NCBI GenBank assembly: GCA_018340805.1
Contig: JACMZG010001914.1
Coordinates: 8,999,265 to 9,063,264, forward strand
Direction of reading: 5' to 3'
Length of the DNA stretch: 64,000 bases
Origin: Microvelia longipes
Taxonomy: Eukaryota > Arthropoda > Insecta > Hemiptera > Veliidae
The translations under genes and the position numbers were made by a program. Each line of letters begins with the position of its first letter. The first letter of the stretch is position 1. A model generated the notes under the pieces. The model was not told where the DNA came from and ran no database searches. It saw only the letters and a list, made by a program, of their open reading frames with translations. Positions 33,640 to 46,440 of the stretch are shown piece by piece.

Positions 33640-34305
33640 AAAAATCTGGTACGGGGTACCTCGGAACTTTTCCTCATTACATCGGATTCGTTACGCTCAT
33701 CCTCCCTACTTTGGACTCGCTTCGCTCGTCTTAAGATAGCAAATGCATCCAAATCATTCTTAGCGGTCACCCATACAGCACTGACTACGCTCGATGCTTT
33801 ATTTATTAGGTAATAATATACACTTGTATTAACTTTCAACTCAATTGGACCATTTTCCTATTTTATACAATTATTTAATAACCGTAAAGAAGTCATTCAA
33901 TAAAAATTGGACTAATGCTGATAATGAAATGAAACTTTGTTGATAATAAAAATCTCAATCCGTTCGCATTATTTTTCCGCGTTTTATGATTTTTCGAAAG
34001 TTTTGCTGAGTCATTATTGTGGGTTAATGACGTCATAAAAAAAATATTTTCCGAATAGCACAAGTGCAACGGTGGAATGATTTTTGTACAAAACTTCAAC
34101 TCTCTAGCATAAATACACTGGGCGCTACGATGATAACAGACACACAAACACACACGTACAGACAGACAACTTTGCGAAAACCACTCAGGAGGCCTTAAAA
34201 ACGCATGAAACAGATAATTCTGGTTTCATACCGGTTTGGTTTTTTTTTTTGCAAACACAATACTTTTCCTATATACTTACGGTATAAATGAGGAAAAGTG
34301 TTTTT
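33640..34305 (-). mobile_element. Composite 5S-like repeat, complete copy
   Basis: On the minus strand, from 34,305: ACTTTTCCTCATTTATACCG hairpin, GTGTTTGCAAA, the TTATCTGTTTCATGCG block, a TGTCTGT/GTGTGT stretch with GTTATCATCGTAG, TATGACGTCATTAAC, CATTATCAGCATTAGTCC, a 5S rRNA-like segment (33,755-33,799) and paired hairpins GACGAGCGAAGCGAGTCC and GGATGAGCGTAACGAATCC. The tail is AATGAGGAAAAGTTCCGAGG, GTACCCCGTACCAGA, T-run. No protein is encoded; the 74- and 86-codon frames are incidental. The same order recurs at 42,585-43,432 and 58,845-60,115. Confidence 0.8.
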
Positions 34306-35138
34306 AAACGCATAAAATTAAGACTAGAGAAGCTAAGTACGTTCTTTTAACTTCAACCTTTTTGTAATAAGTGTTACTTGAACGCATAAAATTAAGACTT
34401 GAGTAACTAAAGATCAGTAAAATGTTAAACAATTGTCACAGTTTTGTTTTTCCAGGATGTTTAGTTTAATTACACTTCCATAAGATTAGAAGAGTTACGT
34501 AATAATTAGGTAAAAGAATATTTGCTTTTATGTTAGTGTAATGCTCTTAGTAACATTTGCAGTAATGTATTGTAATCCACTTGACACGTTTAATTTACGT
34601 TTAATTACACTAATTACTAAATACAGAAATTATTTAACAAAGAAATGTTGGCTTAGTAGCCTTTAGGGTCATAAGGTAGTCCAATATATATTTAGTATAG
34701 TACATTTAGTTATTATACTATTTTAGAAGATTTTTTTCAAAAAAAAAATTTAACATTGATAATCATTGAGTGCATATTAAAAAATTGTTTTCTAGAGAGA
34801 ACTCCCAGATTTATAGGCTCGGCAATTGTCTTAAGTATAAATTAACAGAACCTACTTAAAATAATATGAGGTAGATATCAATATCAATACTCAAGAGATG
34901 AAATGGATGACCAAACTGTAGAGGAATCTCCAATATAAGGTTTATAAATCCGTAGGTTGTGATAGAATCTCAAATTTAACAACATCGTCATGAAATTAGC
35001 GTAAGTCAGAGGTCAGGGTAAGGAAAGAGTATTTCTCCTTATTGTCATTTCCATTATTCATTCGCTTGTGTTAATATTTGCAAACACAGAAACATAACAT
35101 TGGAAATAAACTGCGTAGGCTTCCGCAGTTATTGTCAT
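34306..35138. other. AT-rich non-coding
   Basis: The first ~100 bases duplicate the short flank around 33,570-33,610 (CGCATAAAATTAAGACT three times, at about 33,582, 34,309 and 34,384). No gene recognised. Confidence 0.5.
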
Positions 35139-35412
35139 GAAGATTTAGGTCTTCCGGTGGTGACCGCGTCAATGTAGATGAAGAATCCGACGTTTCGCTT
35201 CCACTGTGGAAGGCATCTGCAGGGATTTAGGACATCTTGGATAGAAACACAATCCTCCAAAAAACTGAACTGACAAACTCAGTTCAGTTTTGTAGAGCAT
35301 TGTGTTTCTATCCAAGATGTCCTACATCCCTGAAGATGCCTCCCACAGTGGAAGCGAAATTCGGATTCTTCATCTACATTGACGCGGTCACCACCGGAAG
35401 ACCTAATTCTTC
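35139..35412. repeat. Fold-back repeat with ~125-bp arms
   Basis: Arms at about 35,139-35,266 and 35,283-35,412 are reverse complements at more than 90% identity by eye (shared: GGTCTTCCGGTGGTGACCGC, TCAATGTAGATGAAGAATCC, GGACATCTTGGATAGAAACA). One arm alone recurs at 53,890-54,050, and a deleted piece near 37,463-37,560, so the arm is itself a dispersed repeat. The 67-codon frame in the right arm is not a gene. Confidence 0.85.
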
Positions 35413-35606
35413 ATTTGAAATATACTTCCCGAAATTCTAATTATTAAAAATAATTAGAATTATTTTTTAAACATGGCATCTTAAATAGTCTCAAAATCTT
35501 TATTGGAAAACCAGAGGACAAAGAAGCAATAGATTAACTAAAATATAAAAAATAGAAGAATTAGCTACCGTTGATACATTCTATAAGATAAGAATATCCC
35601 CACACT

Positions 35607-35690
35607 AATTTCAGCTTAGCGACATCATCAACAGGTGGTGCAACAATTTCAGCTTAGCGACATCATCAACAGGTGGGGCAACACTCGACC
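35607..35690 (+). repeat. 38-bp tandem duplication
   Basis: 35,607-35,644 and 35,645-35,682 are near-identical (AATTTCAGCTTAGCGACATC, ATCAACAGGTGG). The segment and its continuation (GGGGCAACACTCGA, CCAAAACCGATCCAGG) match the arms of the fold-back at 53,155-53,503. Confidence 0.75.
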
Positions 35691-38600
35691 AAAACCGATC
35701 CAGGAATTCTCATATCACACAAGTAGCGTCAATTCTTCAATTACTTCTTCACATTGTGATAAATATAACCTTTTTAATTTTAAATTTAAACCTGATAAAA
35801 GGATAATCATTAATATAAACAAGTAGCTATGACGAGATAATTATAAAGAGATCAAGTATAGACGTCTGCCTATTCCTAACTCTTTCACTTTGTGAGGTAA
35901 TGTATGAAAAAACCTTTCAAGTCAGATAGAAAACCCATAAAACAAAATTTGACAAAGAAAAAAAAGAAAAAAATTTAAAATTAATTGCAAGTGGTTTAAA
36001 TAGATTAATCATTTCATCGGTACAATTAATTTTTATTCATTTATCATTGATTTTAAAGAGTGACATATAAATCAATATAGTTAAATTAATAAAATTACAG
36101 ATGATCAGTGGGTGAACGTCTTTAGTGTACCGAGTACTTCATGTACCCAGTCTAATGTATTTTTACTCAGTCATAGAGAGAGTTGCAGAAAATATGAATT
36201 GTAATTCTAACAAGTAATCAGAAAAGTACCTCAAGAAATGATTGAGACTCGTTAAAAAATAATTGATACAGATAAGAAGTTTAAAACACTACATGAATTA
36301 ACAATCAACTTAAACCTAGTAATAACAAATTTAAATCAAACATGTAAGATGAGTTTCATCTCTATCGACTTATAGGAATTAAAAATATAACAATTAACAA
36401 GAAAATTAAAGCAAAAAAAAAATTGCCATGCATGGAACGAAGCTTCCTATCGCATTTCCCCCAAAGAGTAATTTAAAACAGACCACTTATTAAAATTCCT
36501 CGAAAATGTGGTGGATGTCTAATTGGGTTTAGAAAACTTCAATCTCGTAAAATAACTTTTCAATGATTTTTTTTATTTTTAAAAAAATTCAATACCCCAT
36601 TTTGAGACAGCATTTAGATTTAGCCCAAAATTTAATATTTTTTTTTACACGACTTTATTTTTCTACTTAAATTTTGTTGCAATAAATGAAGCTGTTGGAC
36701 CTGTAAGTGTTTTCCTCAAGAAAGAGGGACATACATCTACTGATACATTCAGAATTAAGACACAAACGCTAGATGCTGAAATTGGAATTTTATAACAAAA
36801 CTCCATATTGCAATTGTTTGCTATTACGATTCATATAATTTAATAATAAGAAATATGGAAGCTAATCCGATTAACATAACTTAAAAATACTTAAGAAATA
36901 TTAAAGGAGGAAAAATAATAATATAAAAATTATTAATAATATCAACTCATACAAGTTTTTAAAAAGTAATGGAAAGCTAATATTAGTCTTAAGATGAACA
37001 ATCCGAAAAAATGTCATCTCAGAGAGTCAAGGATACCGGTAGGCCAAGAACCTGATTAATTCGGAGAGTGAAAAGATTCCTTTCCGCAAACTGAAAGTGA
37101 AAACCGTGAGGATATTGTCCGAACGAGTTTCAAGGGTAAATCTCCCGTTAATATTCTCGAGTTTTAACAAGATGATTGCTTTGGAACGCGTCATTATCAT
37201 ATAAAATAAACCAAAAATCAAACTGAAAGAATACCACGTATAAGTACAACTAAAATTATAGAGGAAAACGAAACATCATCAGCGTATGTTAAAAGTTATT
37301 AACTAAATGCATTATAATACATAATTTCGTTTATAACAAGAATTAACAGCAATAGCTCGTAAAAGAACAATTGAAAAACCCCGCTTTATTTGCCTATAGC
37401 AGCATAAAATTATAAGCAAAGTAAAATACTTTGATAACGAAATCTTTAAAAATGGAAATTAAAAGCTTTAGGTATTCCGGTGGTCACTTCTGTCAAGTTA
37501 TAGGCTTACGGCTTTAGGTAAGATATCATGGATGAAAACTCTCAATAAAACAGAAACTAAAGATGTTGATATAAAGCTGCTCTAAATATCGCTGGATACA
37601 AAATAGAAAGGGCGACAACAATGAGAATTACATAAATCTTAAGGGTGCATTGCCAAAACTCGAGAAAACCCAACTCCATACCATATGAAACATTTTATTA
37701 TTGAGATTTGTTTTCTAAATTTACCTTTAAACTAGTTATCTTGTCTTGTTTTTATTAGATTATGTAGAACTATTATCTGCTGATTTGAATAGTAGAGTTA
37801 GCATTTAATAAAATCGAAACCAGTAAAGTATGTTTGAATTGATTGTACTGACTTCGGCAATACGGAATAACGATTATACACAATACAATTAATAACATTG
37901 TTGCCAGTCTAAGTGGTATGTAAAAGATAAGTAATGTCAATTATATATTCAACTTCTTGTATTATAGATTATATAATATGTTTTATTAAGGATGGGAATC
38001 ACAGTTAGTTTTTACGAGCGAAGAACATCAATCCAGTTAGCGGTACCTGTAGTATAATTTCACCTTCCATCATAAAAATATCTCTTTTCAAGTTCTTCAA
38101 GATTATTATTTTAATATTGAATTACCGGCTGACACCAAAGAATGAGTTATGAACAGATGTCATTCAATAGGAAGGATTGAAAGGAAAATGAAATGTTTCT
38201 TGTTTAAGGTGGAAAAAGTAGATCGAACTTGATATGAATTGACATTTTGATTGAGGTGTCATGTTGAACAGAGGTCCAAGGTTCAGTTCCGAGTGAAGTT
38301 TGAGATTTAAGCACATGTTAACTTTAATGGATTCTGGGCGTTAAGTCGAAGTGGCATGATTATGCATGGGGTATCAAATATAGTAAATCATTTATACGAC
38401 GTTTCAAAGGAAGTTACGCAGATGACATTGTTTCTATTAAAAAATTAATATTTTTTTTTATAAAAAAATCTTTTTTTATGCTGCTTTTTTCGAACTTTCG
38501 GTTTAATATAACAAGTTTTATCACAGTTGCGTACATAACATGAATTCGGAAAGGCCGGAATTTGGGCGTTTAAATGAGGAAAAGTAAAACTCAACTTAAA

Positions 38601-39921
38601 GCAACACACTGATAAATTGTGTAAATTATAGACTGTAATAAATTATAAATCGAGTGTACAACAAATACGAAAAATCATCACCCAAAAAATAAATTAGATT
38701 ACCAAAATTAAGACTACATAATTAAAAACAATGTACCAAAGAAAAACAAAAAGAATCAATCTTGCATGTAATTCCAAAGCTGATTTCTTCATCATCTCTG
38801 TGAATCGATGATATTGTTTAGATAAACAGTGTTATTAGATTGTTTCATTATTGTTTTTAATTCTTCTTGTTCTTCTTTTTGTTCTTCCGTATATATATTT
38901 CTTGTCCGTGACCGACTTGTTCATCGCACCTTTAAATGTTAGATAACCCGAAGAATTTTTCAGTAGACGATAGAATAATCTTCTCATGCACTAAAAACAG
39001 TCTTCTCATTGGAAGTGTAGGTGGTATTAATAAGTAGTTTAACACGAGTTGAATAATATTTTGAATAAATTAATCAAATCGGAGGTTGATGAGCAAGGTT
39101 CGAAATGATAAATGAGTTCGTTTTTGACTTTATTATAATTTTAAATGTTGTAAGATTTTTAAAACTTTAAGCAACAGTAAATGTAACTTTATTAACATAT
39201 ATAACAGAAAATTATTATTTTTACATTCAAATTTTTTATATTTTTTAATTATTTTCAATTAATTATGTATTTAGTTATCCTTATTTTTTTTTGTCCAGAT
39301 CTTTATATACCCTTTTTATATACTGTATACTAATAAATAAAAATTCTACTATAGGTAACCGTAGTTGTACACGCTGTACCGGGAGTACATGTACATGAGG
39401 TGACACGAAATCGAAACATACATAGATATGAAGTTTTTTCCCAACGATTTTACAATGGGAGGTTTTTACGTACAATACGTGGTTTTTAACGCAACTCAAA
39501 ATTTAAAATTCATTTCTTAGTTACTAATATAATAAAAGGAATTACCTTAGTTAATTATTACCATTAAAGCAGTAATTGTTTATAGTAATTTGTCGGTCTT
39601 AAATGTAAAAACATGTTTTTTATAATAAAACGACAAACTGGTCAAATAGAAAGGAGTAAGACTTTATTTTACTCGTTGAAATAGAGTTTCATCTATTCTG
39701 GTCAAAAAATATTTCACATAACATTGGGGTCAGAGGTTAGGAATCTCAATTTCTCGCTTATTTTAAAAAGATTCCACATGAGATGATTTTGATATCTTTA
39801 TGTGGGAATGGCTTTCGCTTTTCTTTATAGGCTTCTGTTAGACGTGGTTCGTGTTTGTTTATAAAAGCTGTTTGATTACATGGTTAAATTTTTCAAGGCT
39901 TTACTGAGTAAATTAATTCAA
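35691..39921. other. 4.2 kb of AT-rich, mostly unique DNA
   Basis: No gene supported. The 64-codon frame at 37,027-37,221 and the 72-codon frame at 39,281-39,499 (minus) lack motifs. A partial copy of the 35,139 arm is at about 37,463-37,560. This is probably intronic or intergenic. Confidence 0.5.
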
Positions 39922-40590
39922 TAAGCTGCACTTTATAAGATGTACTCCATAACCTTTACTTCTTAAACTTTACTCTATGATCTGTACTACTTAAGCTTTA
40001 CTGCATGAGCTGTACTACTTAAGCTTTACTCCATGAGCTGTACCACTTAAGCTTTACCTGCATGAGCTGTACTATTAAGCTTTACTGCATGAGCTGTACT
40101 ACTTAAGCTTTACTCCATGAGCTGTACTACTTAAGCTTTACTCCATGAGCTGTACTACTTAAGCTTTACTCCATGAGCTGTACTACTTACTTTACTCCAT
40201 GAGCTGTACTTACTTAAGCTTTACTCTATGATCTGTACTACTTAAGCTTTACTCCATGAGCTGTACTAATTAAGCTTCACCATGAGCCTACTGCTTTACT
40301 CCATGAGCTGACTGCTACTCATGAGCTGTAGCTTTACTCATGAGCTGTACTACTTAGCTTTACTCTATGATCTGTACTACTTAAGCTTACTCCATGCTGT
40401 GCTTCACCCATGAGCTGTACTACTTAAGCTTTACTCCATGAGCTGTACTACTTTACTCTACACCGAATGATTAATTAGCTTCAATGAGCTGTATAAACTC
40501 CAAAGACTCTATGATCTGTACTACCTCCATGAGCTGTACTAATTAAGCTTCACCCCATGAGCTCTCTTTAAGCTGTACTACATTCTTTCT
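39922..40590 (+). repeat. 28-bp minisatellite, about 23 copies
   Basis: Unit: TTAAGCTTTACTCCATGAGC then TGTACTAC. Regular from 39,980 to about 40,260, then increasingly broken by deletions to about 40,590. Most units carry AAGCTT. The ragged 3' half may be real decay or an assembly collapse. Confidence 0.9.
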
Positions 40591-41227
40591 CCAACAAATA
40601 TTGATCTATGCTATCTACTATCGAAACTTTATAGGTAAAATAAATTCTTTATTTAGCTCAAAGCATTCTTTAGCTCAAATTTAAGTCGTGGTTTGCTGTA
40701 GTAAACGCTGCTTATATTAGTTCTTGGCCTCCTCATAACAGCAGTGTATTTTCTTTTTATTTTGATCCATGCCGTATATGCCTTGTTTAATAAAAACACT
40801 AATTTGTTGGTTAAAGCAGTTATAATTATAAATAGCGGACACAATATACGGAAAGAATAATCACCTTTTTAAAAATATTCTTAATACTAAGTAGAATACA
40901 AAACAGAAACGAATAATTGCAAATCATGTTGATTTTGAAGAATGGCCAACCTACATAAATAAATATCACCTAAGAAAATATTGCTCTTTATTTAGATTTG
41001 TTATTATTTGTAATTATTTTATTTATAAACATTTTTATTAATTCTATTTTATATATAGTCTACAATTTTTAATGTTCAGTTTTGTTTGTATTTTTATAAC
41101 AATTTTTGGTTTATTTACGTATAATTATGTTTAAGAACGGGTTACATTTAAATAAAAACAGACTAAAACTTAGAGGCACAATATAATAACCAAGAGCAAA
41201 GGTTATAACTTTTAATTGCAGTATAGG
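40591..41227. other. AT-rich spacer
   Basis: Nothing recognised; the 63-codon minus frame at 40,653-40,844 has no motif. Confidence 0.5.
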
Positions 41228-41769
41228 CCTAGAATAATATTATATATAGAAGGAGCACAGGACCGTAAACACAACAATGTAATTCCACTGATAAGACGAA
41301 AGCCGGTTAACTGGTGCACCTAAGTAATGCTGCCAACCTGACAACAAAAATTATTTTAAATATTTGTCATAAATATCTCTAATGAAAAAAGATTGTAAAG
41401 AACAAATATAATAACTTAAAACACCTGCTGAGTATTTAATAAAACTGGTCTTAGATGGCAAAAGGGTAGCGGAATACAAGAATCTACATTTAGTTGACGA
41501 GGACTACTTTAAATATAATTTTAATAAATACGTTAAACTACAATTTAAAATGCTTTAAATATTGTAATGCACCGATATTTATATTAGTATTTTATGAATA
41601 ATCAATCATTAATTAATAATAGAACATAATAATTCAGCAACCGGAAGTATTGCCAATTTTTTTTTTAGAAAATTGTATATTGTTAGAGTGGCAGCATTAC
41701 TTAGGTGCACCAGTGAACCGCCTTTCGTGTTATCAGTAGTGCTCCTTCTATATATAGTATTATTCTAAG
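41228..41769 (+). mobile_element. Long-TIR MITE, copy 1
   Basis: The termini (CCTAGAATAATATTATATAT, AGAAGGAGCAC at the left; the complement at the right) extend into ~100-bp inverted repeats containing ACGAAAGCCGGTTAACTGG and TAAGTAATGCTGCCA. The interior matches 61,845-62,387 in the opposite orientation. The target duplication has decayed here. No coding capacity. Confidence 0.8.
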
Positions 41770-42584
41770 GTTGCCAATTTAGGTAACCTGACGAGTGAGG
41801 TTGTGAGTGGGGGAGGTAGGATACAAACAAACATCCCTCTTTGATTTTGACTTCCAAAAAGGAACGTCGCGTCGTTCAATGTAGATCTGTTAACTATGTT
41901 TCGAATTAACATACTTGAAATCAAATCTTGAAGCAGTGAAAGGTACAATGACGAAGAGTGCTTAACCTCGCCTTGCCGCGCCTATCCCAACTTGTCCCTC
42001 CGTAAAATAAAATTCAATCAACTTACCAAATTTTTTATTTTATCTCTTACATTTAAACACCAAGCCTTGGGCAATAACCTAATCTTAAGACATACTTACC
42101 CAACAAACTGTATCAAAGCTATAAATACAGGTAACCCGTTTTTGTAACTCGTCGTTAGTCGTTACTTGTGCAGTTTTAAAGCCAAACAAATCGCAGACTT
42201 TGAGAGCGATATTTATTAAATTTTAACCATTTTAAACTATATTGTATAAAATATTTGAGTGCTTTTAAAAAAAGCATTCAAAGCACTTTTAAATGCTGAC
42301 GTCATACACATTTAATAAACAATAGGGTTCGGGACAATTTGTACCAAGTTCTAGACAATTCCGATAAAGCGTTTCATTACTATCATGATTCATGGTAAGG
42401 TCCATCAGGAAAAAAACTCATTCATGCATACATACATATAACAATAAAAGGAGCAATACTTAAATTATTTGCAATAAAATGACTATTCTAGTAATTTTAT
42501 TATCAGAATGACTATTTTGTCAATTCTTTTAATGTGACAGCTTCGCAAATCTAGATATTAAGCTTAAATAAAAAAATATACATC
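41770..42584. other. AT-rich non-coding
   Basis: No gene or repeat recognised. Confidence 0.5.
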
Positions 42585-43432
42585 AGATTCGCTACACTCA
42601 CCCTTCCTACTTCGGACTCGCTTCGCTCGTCCTCAGAATATAAAATTCGTCAAATTTATACTGCAACACTCCTTTGGACTTTCATCGCTTGTCTTCAAAT
42701 AGTAAATGCATCCGTTTCATTCTCAGCGGGCACCCATACAGCACTGACTACGCTCAATCCTGCTTAAATTTTATGTTGCAACAAAAATCATGGATATACC
42801 TGCCGAATGTTAAAACGAAATTTGATGTACTCGTTTATTACGTATAGGTAAATACGTGTACTAAATTTCAAATCATTTGATTATTTTCCGGTTGTTTTAC
42901 AATTTTTATAAAAACCTTCACAACTCATTTAATAAAAAATTGAGCTAATGCTGTTAATTAAATGAAACTTGGTACATATGTTAGTCATACATATAGCTAC
43001 ATACGTGCTAAATCTCAAATTGATCCCAACAGTTTTACGCTTTTTACAATGTTTCGGAATTTTTGCAAATCATAATTGCAGGTTATTGCAGGATAAAAAA
43101 ATATTATCCGACTTACTCAACTATACCCATAGACTGATTTTCGTACACATTTTTAACTCTCTAGTATGAATATATTTATACGAGCTACGATGATAACAAA
43201 CACACACACATTCATGCAGACACACATACACATACAGACAGACTCACATACACATACATACAGACGATACAGACACACACACACATACATACATACAGAC
43301 ACACAACATTGTGAAAACCACTTAAAATCATCTGAAACGGACAATTCCAGTGTCATTCCGTTTGTCATCAGATTTTTTTTGCAAACACAATACTTTTCTT
43401 ATATACCTGCGGTATAAATGAGGAAAAGTAAC
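42585..43432 (-). mobile_element. Composite 5S-like repeat, complete copy
   Basis: Same order as 33,640-34,305: terminal hairpin at 43,432 downward, TTTGCAAAAAAA, a long CACA/CAGA microsatellite (43,198-43,312 on the plus strand), GCATTAGC block, 5S-like segment (42,719-42,765) and hairpins at about 42,588-42,640. A second decayed hairpin (GGACTTTCATCGCTTGTC on the plus strand, 42,676-42,693) suggests the 3' module was duplicated. Confidence 0.75.
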
Positions 43433-44391
43433 AAATATAACTAATAATAAATATTAAAAAATGGAAAAGGAAGTATTCTGTGATAAATCACATTAACAGA
43501 TTTTACTACCGAGATTAAATGAGTCAGCGTTAACAAAAACATCTTCTAAATGTGTTTTTCATTCTTTAACAGGGATGTTAAGAAAACATTTTCAAGAGAT
43601 TTTTCGGGAGTTTTAGTGGCTTACATAATCCATATTTGTCGCTTGAGTTAACAGCTTTTAAAAAAAGGTTTAAATACATTTTTTAGGGTGTCATTAATAA
43701 ACCATAACTGATTAGGCGTGGAATATTGACGAAAATGTCCCCTTCTATTGTATTATGGGTGAAAAAGTGAAGGAGGGGGATTTTTCAACAAGAAAAATAT
43801 ACGCCAAAACGATCTCACAAGAGGGGGTGCTTAGTAATTTAGTAATACTACGTGCAATACCAGAAGTAGTCAAAGTAAACGAAAGAGTAGAATCAAATTT
43901 TATATCTTACAACATTTAACAACTATAGTTGAAAAAATGTATTTTTTTAAAGATTCAGAGTTGGTGCATATGTTCCACTCTGCCTAATGGTTCAGATTGG
44001 AACAGGCAAAGTTGCTTAGTTAGTCTAATGAGGGTTTTAAGTCTAAATGCTAATTTTTACTTCTAACAAGAAGGAAATGGATAAGTAAGTGTGCATCCTT
44101 TGAGTGTTCATAAAAATATTCGCACAAATTCGACTAATAGAGTATTTGCACATTTTTTTTATTGCATTATCTATAAGTACGTCGTATAAAAGAACACCCT
44201 GTAAAATATTAGAATAAAAAAACTTATACTTTTGATGATACAGCAAAAAAACTAAAAATATATTTAAACATGTTCTTATGGCGGGAAAACGGCCTCGACA
44301 GCTTGTGTGGCGTCAGACGTTAGAATACCGCCGTGTATACAATATTCACTAGAGCAACACTCATAAAAGTTTATTCTATACTGTCAACAAG
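43433..44391. other. AT-rich non-coding
   Basis: No gene recognised; the 67-codon minus frame at 44,043-44,246 has no motif. Confidence 0.5.
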
Positions 44392-44488
44392 ATGATACTG
44401 ACAGCTGTAGTCATCGCGTTCCTTAGGCATTGTATTACCTGGAAAACGGAATTGTTTTGTTTCAGTCTTCTTTACATTCTATTGAAAT
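44392..44488 (+). CDS. Weak candidate first exon with a hydrophobic leader
   Basis: ATG (context CAACAAGATGA) opens MILTAVVIAFLRHCITWKTE and a second hydrophobic stretch (LFCFSLLYILLK). GTAAGC follows at 44,489, a strong splice-donor match giving a phase-1 intron. Read through, the frame ends at 44,520 (42 codons). The N-terminus resembles a signal peptide or membrane anchor. No partner exon was found; a chance occurrence is quite possible. Confidence 0.2.
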
Positions 44489-44520
44489 GTAAGCGATTGC
44501 TGACCTTACGATATTTCTAA

Positions 44521-45841
44521 CTAAAACTCCCATCTGTACGTTAAACGACCCAACCTTTAGTGAAAACGTTCCGTTTTCACCCCACTTTAACACTCATTCC
44601 CCCTCTCCTCTTCTTTAAATGCTTATTTCGACTATTTAAAATTAAATGAAATATTTTTTTTTTACAGCTTAATATATTTTTTAAACACATTTAATCATTT
44701 TATGAGCAAAAAACATTTTTTTGGAAAAATGCAAATACTCTATTTCTGATTTAGAAGTTAAGAAGAAAAATTAAGAAGAACCATGAAAAATAATTATCCA
44801 GCCAAGGTGGTATTTGAAACAAACATTTTTTCAAACTTAGAGGAAACCAGTCGATAGAATAACCACATCGAGACTACGAAGCTCCCTCACATAGCACAGC
44901 AATCCTTTAACCCCACTGCCGTGCCTGCTTATAAAAAGAAATGCTTAGCGAATATTTCAAATTCATTAATGTATAAATATTAAAATATCGTCAAATAGCA
45001 AGAGATTTATGACAAAATCATGCTTATTTTACAATCAACAAAATCATAAAAAAGTAATATACTTTACTTATAGTAATATTCCTAAAAAGAATCTTTTTAA
45101 GATGAGTGTGCGTCAAAGCGTTACCTTTCAATTGGTCAGATATTAAAACCCCTCAGCTGTTTGTATATCGAACTAAACAAAGAAACAACTTTCGTTTAAA
45201 ACTATACTTTCCATTTCATTATACCTTGAAAATCCAACCTGCACTTCTCGTTTTTAGTTGTGGAAGACATCGCTAGAGTGCATTGCGTCTAAGATCAGTC
45301 TAGTATATCCACATGTTTGTAACACACGTATTGACTCTAATAACAAAAATATCATATATTTAACTTTTATTTGAACAATAGAGTCACGTTAAGTTAAAGG
45401 ATGAGACAATATACGTAAACATCAAACTACCAAAAAATCAATACATATGTCAAAAGAAAGAAGTAGCATTCCCAATTTTTTCTAAAAACTGTTAACCTAA
45501 ATTCTAAGCTATTAGATAAGTACTTCTTAATTATACTAAGTCATTTATATCGATCATTAAGATCGATAATGATTATCGAGAGAATTAAGCTATCTTATAT
45601 TTAACGACAATGATTCTAATGTATTTTAAGTCCATAGATCAAAACTCGCAAAACTTTAAGAATATTTTTCTTCCGAAACCTTTCACGTCTCGAGATTCAC
45701 GCAGAGGGTATTGAATTTGTAAAAACATGCGACATAATTTGAATTTAAGTATTTAAATGCTTCTTTGACTTTTTTGTATTTCGTAACAGATGATAAATAA
45801 TTCATAAATGCTGTTTAAAATATAACTATTTACAACTAAAA
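44521..45841. other. AT-rich non-coding
   Basis: No gene or repeat family recognised. Confidence 0.5.
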
Positions 45842-45843
45842 TA

Positions 45844-46007
45844 CGAAACACGGCTAAAATCAGTTGACAGCGCGGGAAAATAGTGTTGAGGAACCAATAA
45901 GGTTGGCCTGATTTGAATTTGAGGGCTTGTTTTAACATCCAGCACTAACCTCATTGGCTCCCTCCCATTATTTTCTCACGCTGTCAACTGATTATTGCCG
46001 TGTGTCT
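45844..46007. mobile_element. TA-flanked MITE, copy 2
   Basis: Matches 33,401-33,561 along its length (GGCTAAAATCAGTTGACAGC, AACCTCATTGGC). TA at 45,842-45,843 and 46,008-46,009. The TIRs are more diverged than in copy 1. Confidence 0.75.
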
Positions 46008-46084
46008 TATTGTAGCTGTGAGAGCTCATAGTTTTGACATTGAACACAAAAACTTATTTATGTATCTTTGATATTTTATTCTCT

Positions 46085-46440
46085 TTTTTTCTCATTTATA
46101 ACATATATGCGCATGAAAAATTTATTATGTGTGCACTGAAACCCCAAAACCGAGATTTGATTTGAATTATCCGTTTAAGGTGTTTTCAGGTGTGGGCCTT
46201 CTGAGTGGTTTTTTACAAAGTTGTCTTTCTTTATGTGTGTCTGTCTTAAATAGACAGACAAACACCTGCTGTCTCTATTTTCAGACAGACAGGTGTGTTT
46301 ATCCCTCGGCTTTTACCTCGAGAGTTAAACACATAAATTCCTCGGCTTTGCCTCGGGAGTTAAATACTTTGGTTCCTCGGCTTATGCCTTAGGAACCAAC
46401 TAACTGCTCAGGGAGATAATAGCATTCTTTACTCCCTTGG
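46085..46440 (+). mobile_element. Composite-repeat 5' fragment followed by CTCGGC hairpins
   Basis: CTCATTTATAACATATATGC, TTATCCGTTTAAGGTGTTTT, CTGAGTGGTTTTTTACAAAG and GTCTGTC follow the 5' half of the composite repeat. After it come three related stretches (CCTCGGCTTTGCCTCGGGAG and variants, 46,312-46,400) that each form a small hairpin. The 87-codon frame is repeat-driven. A related internal block (ATCAGCATTAGTTC) is at about 46,600. Confidence 0.5.
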
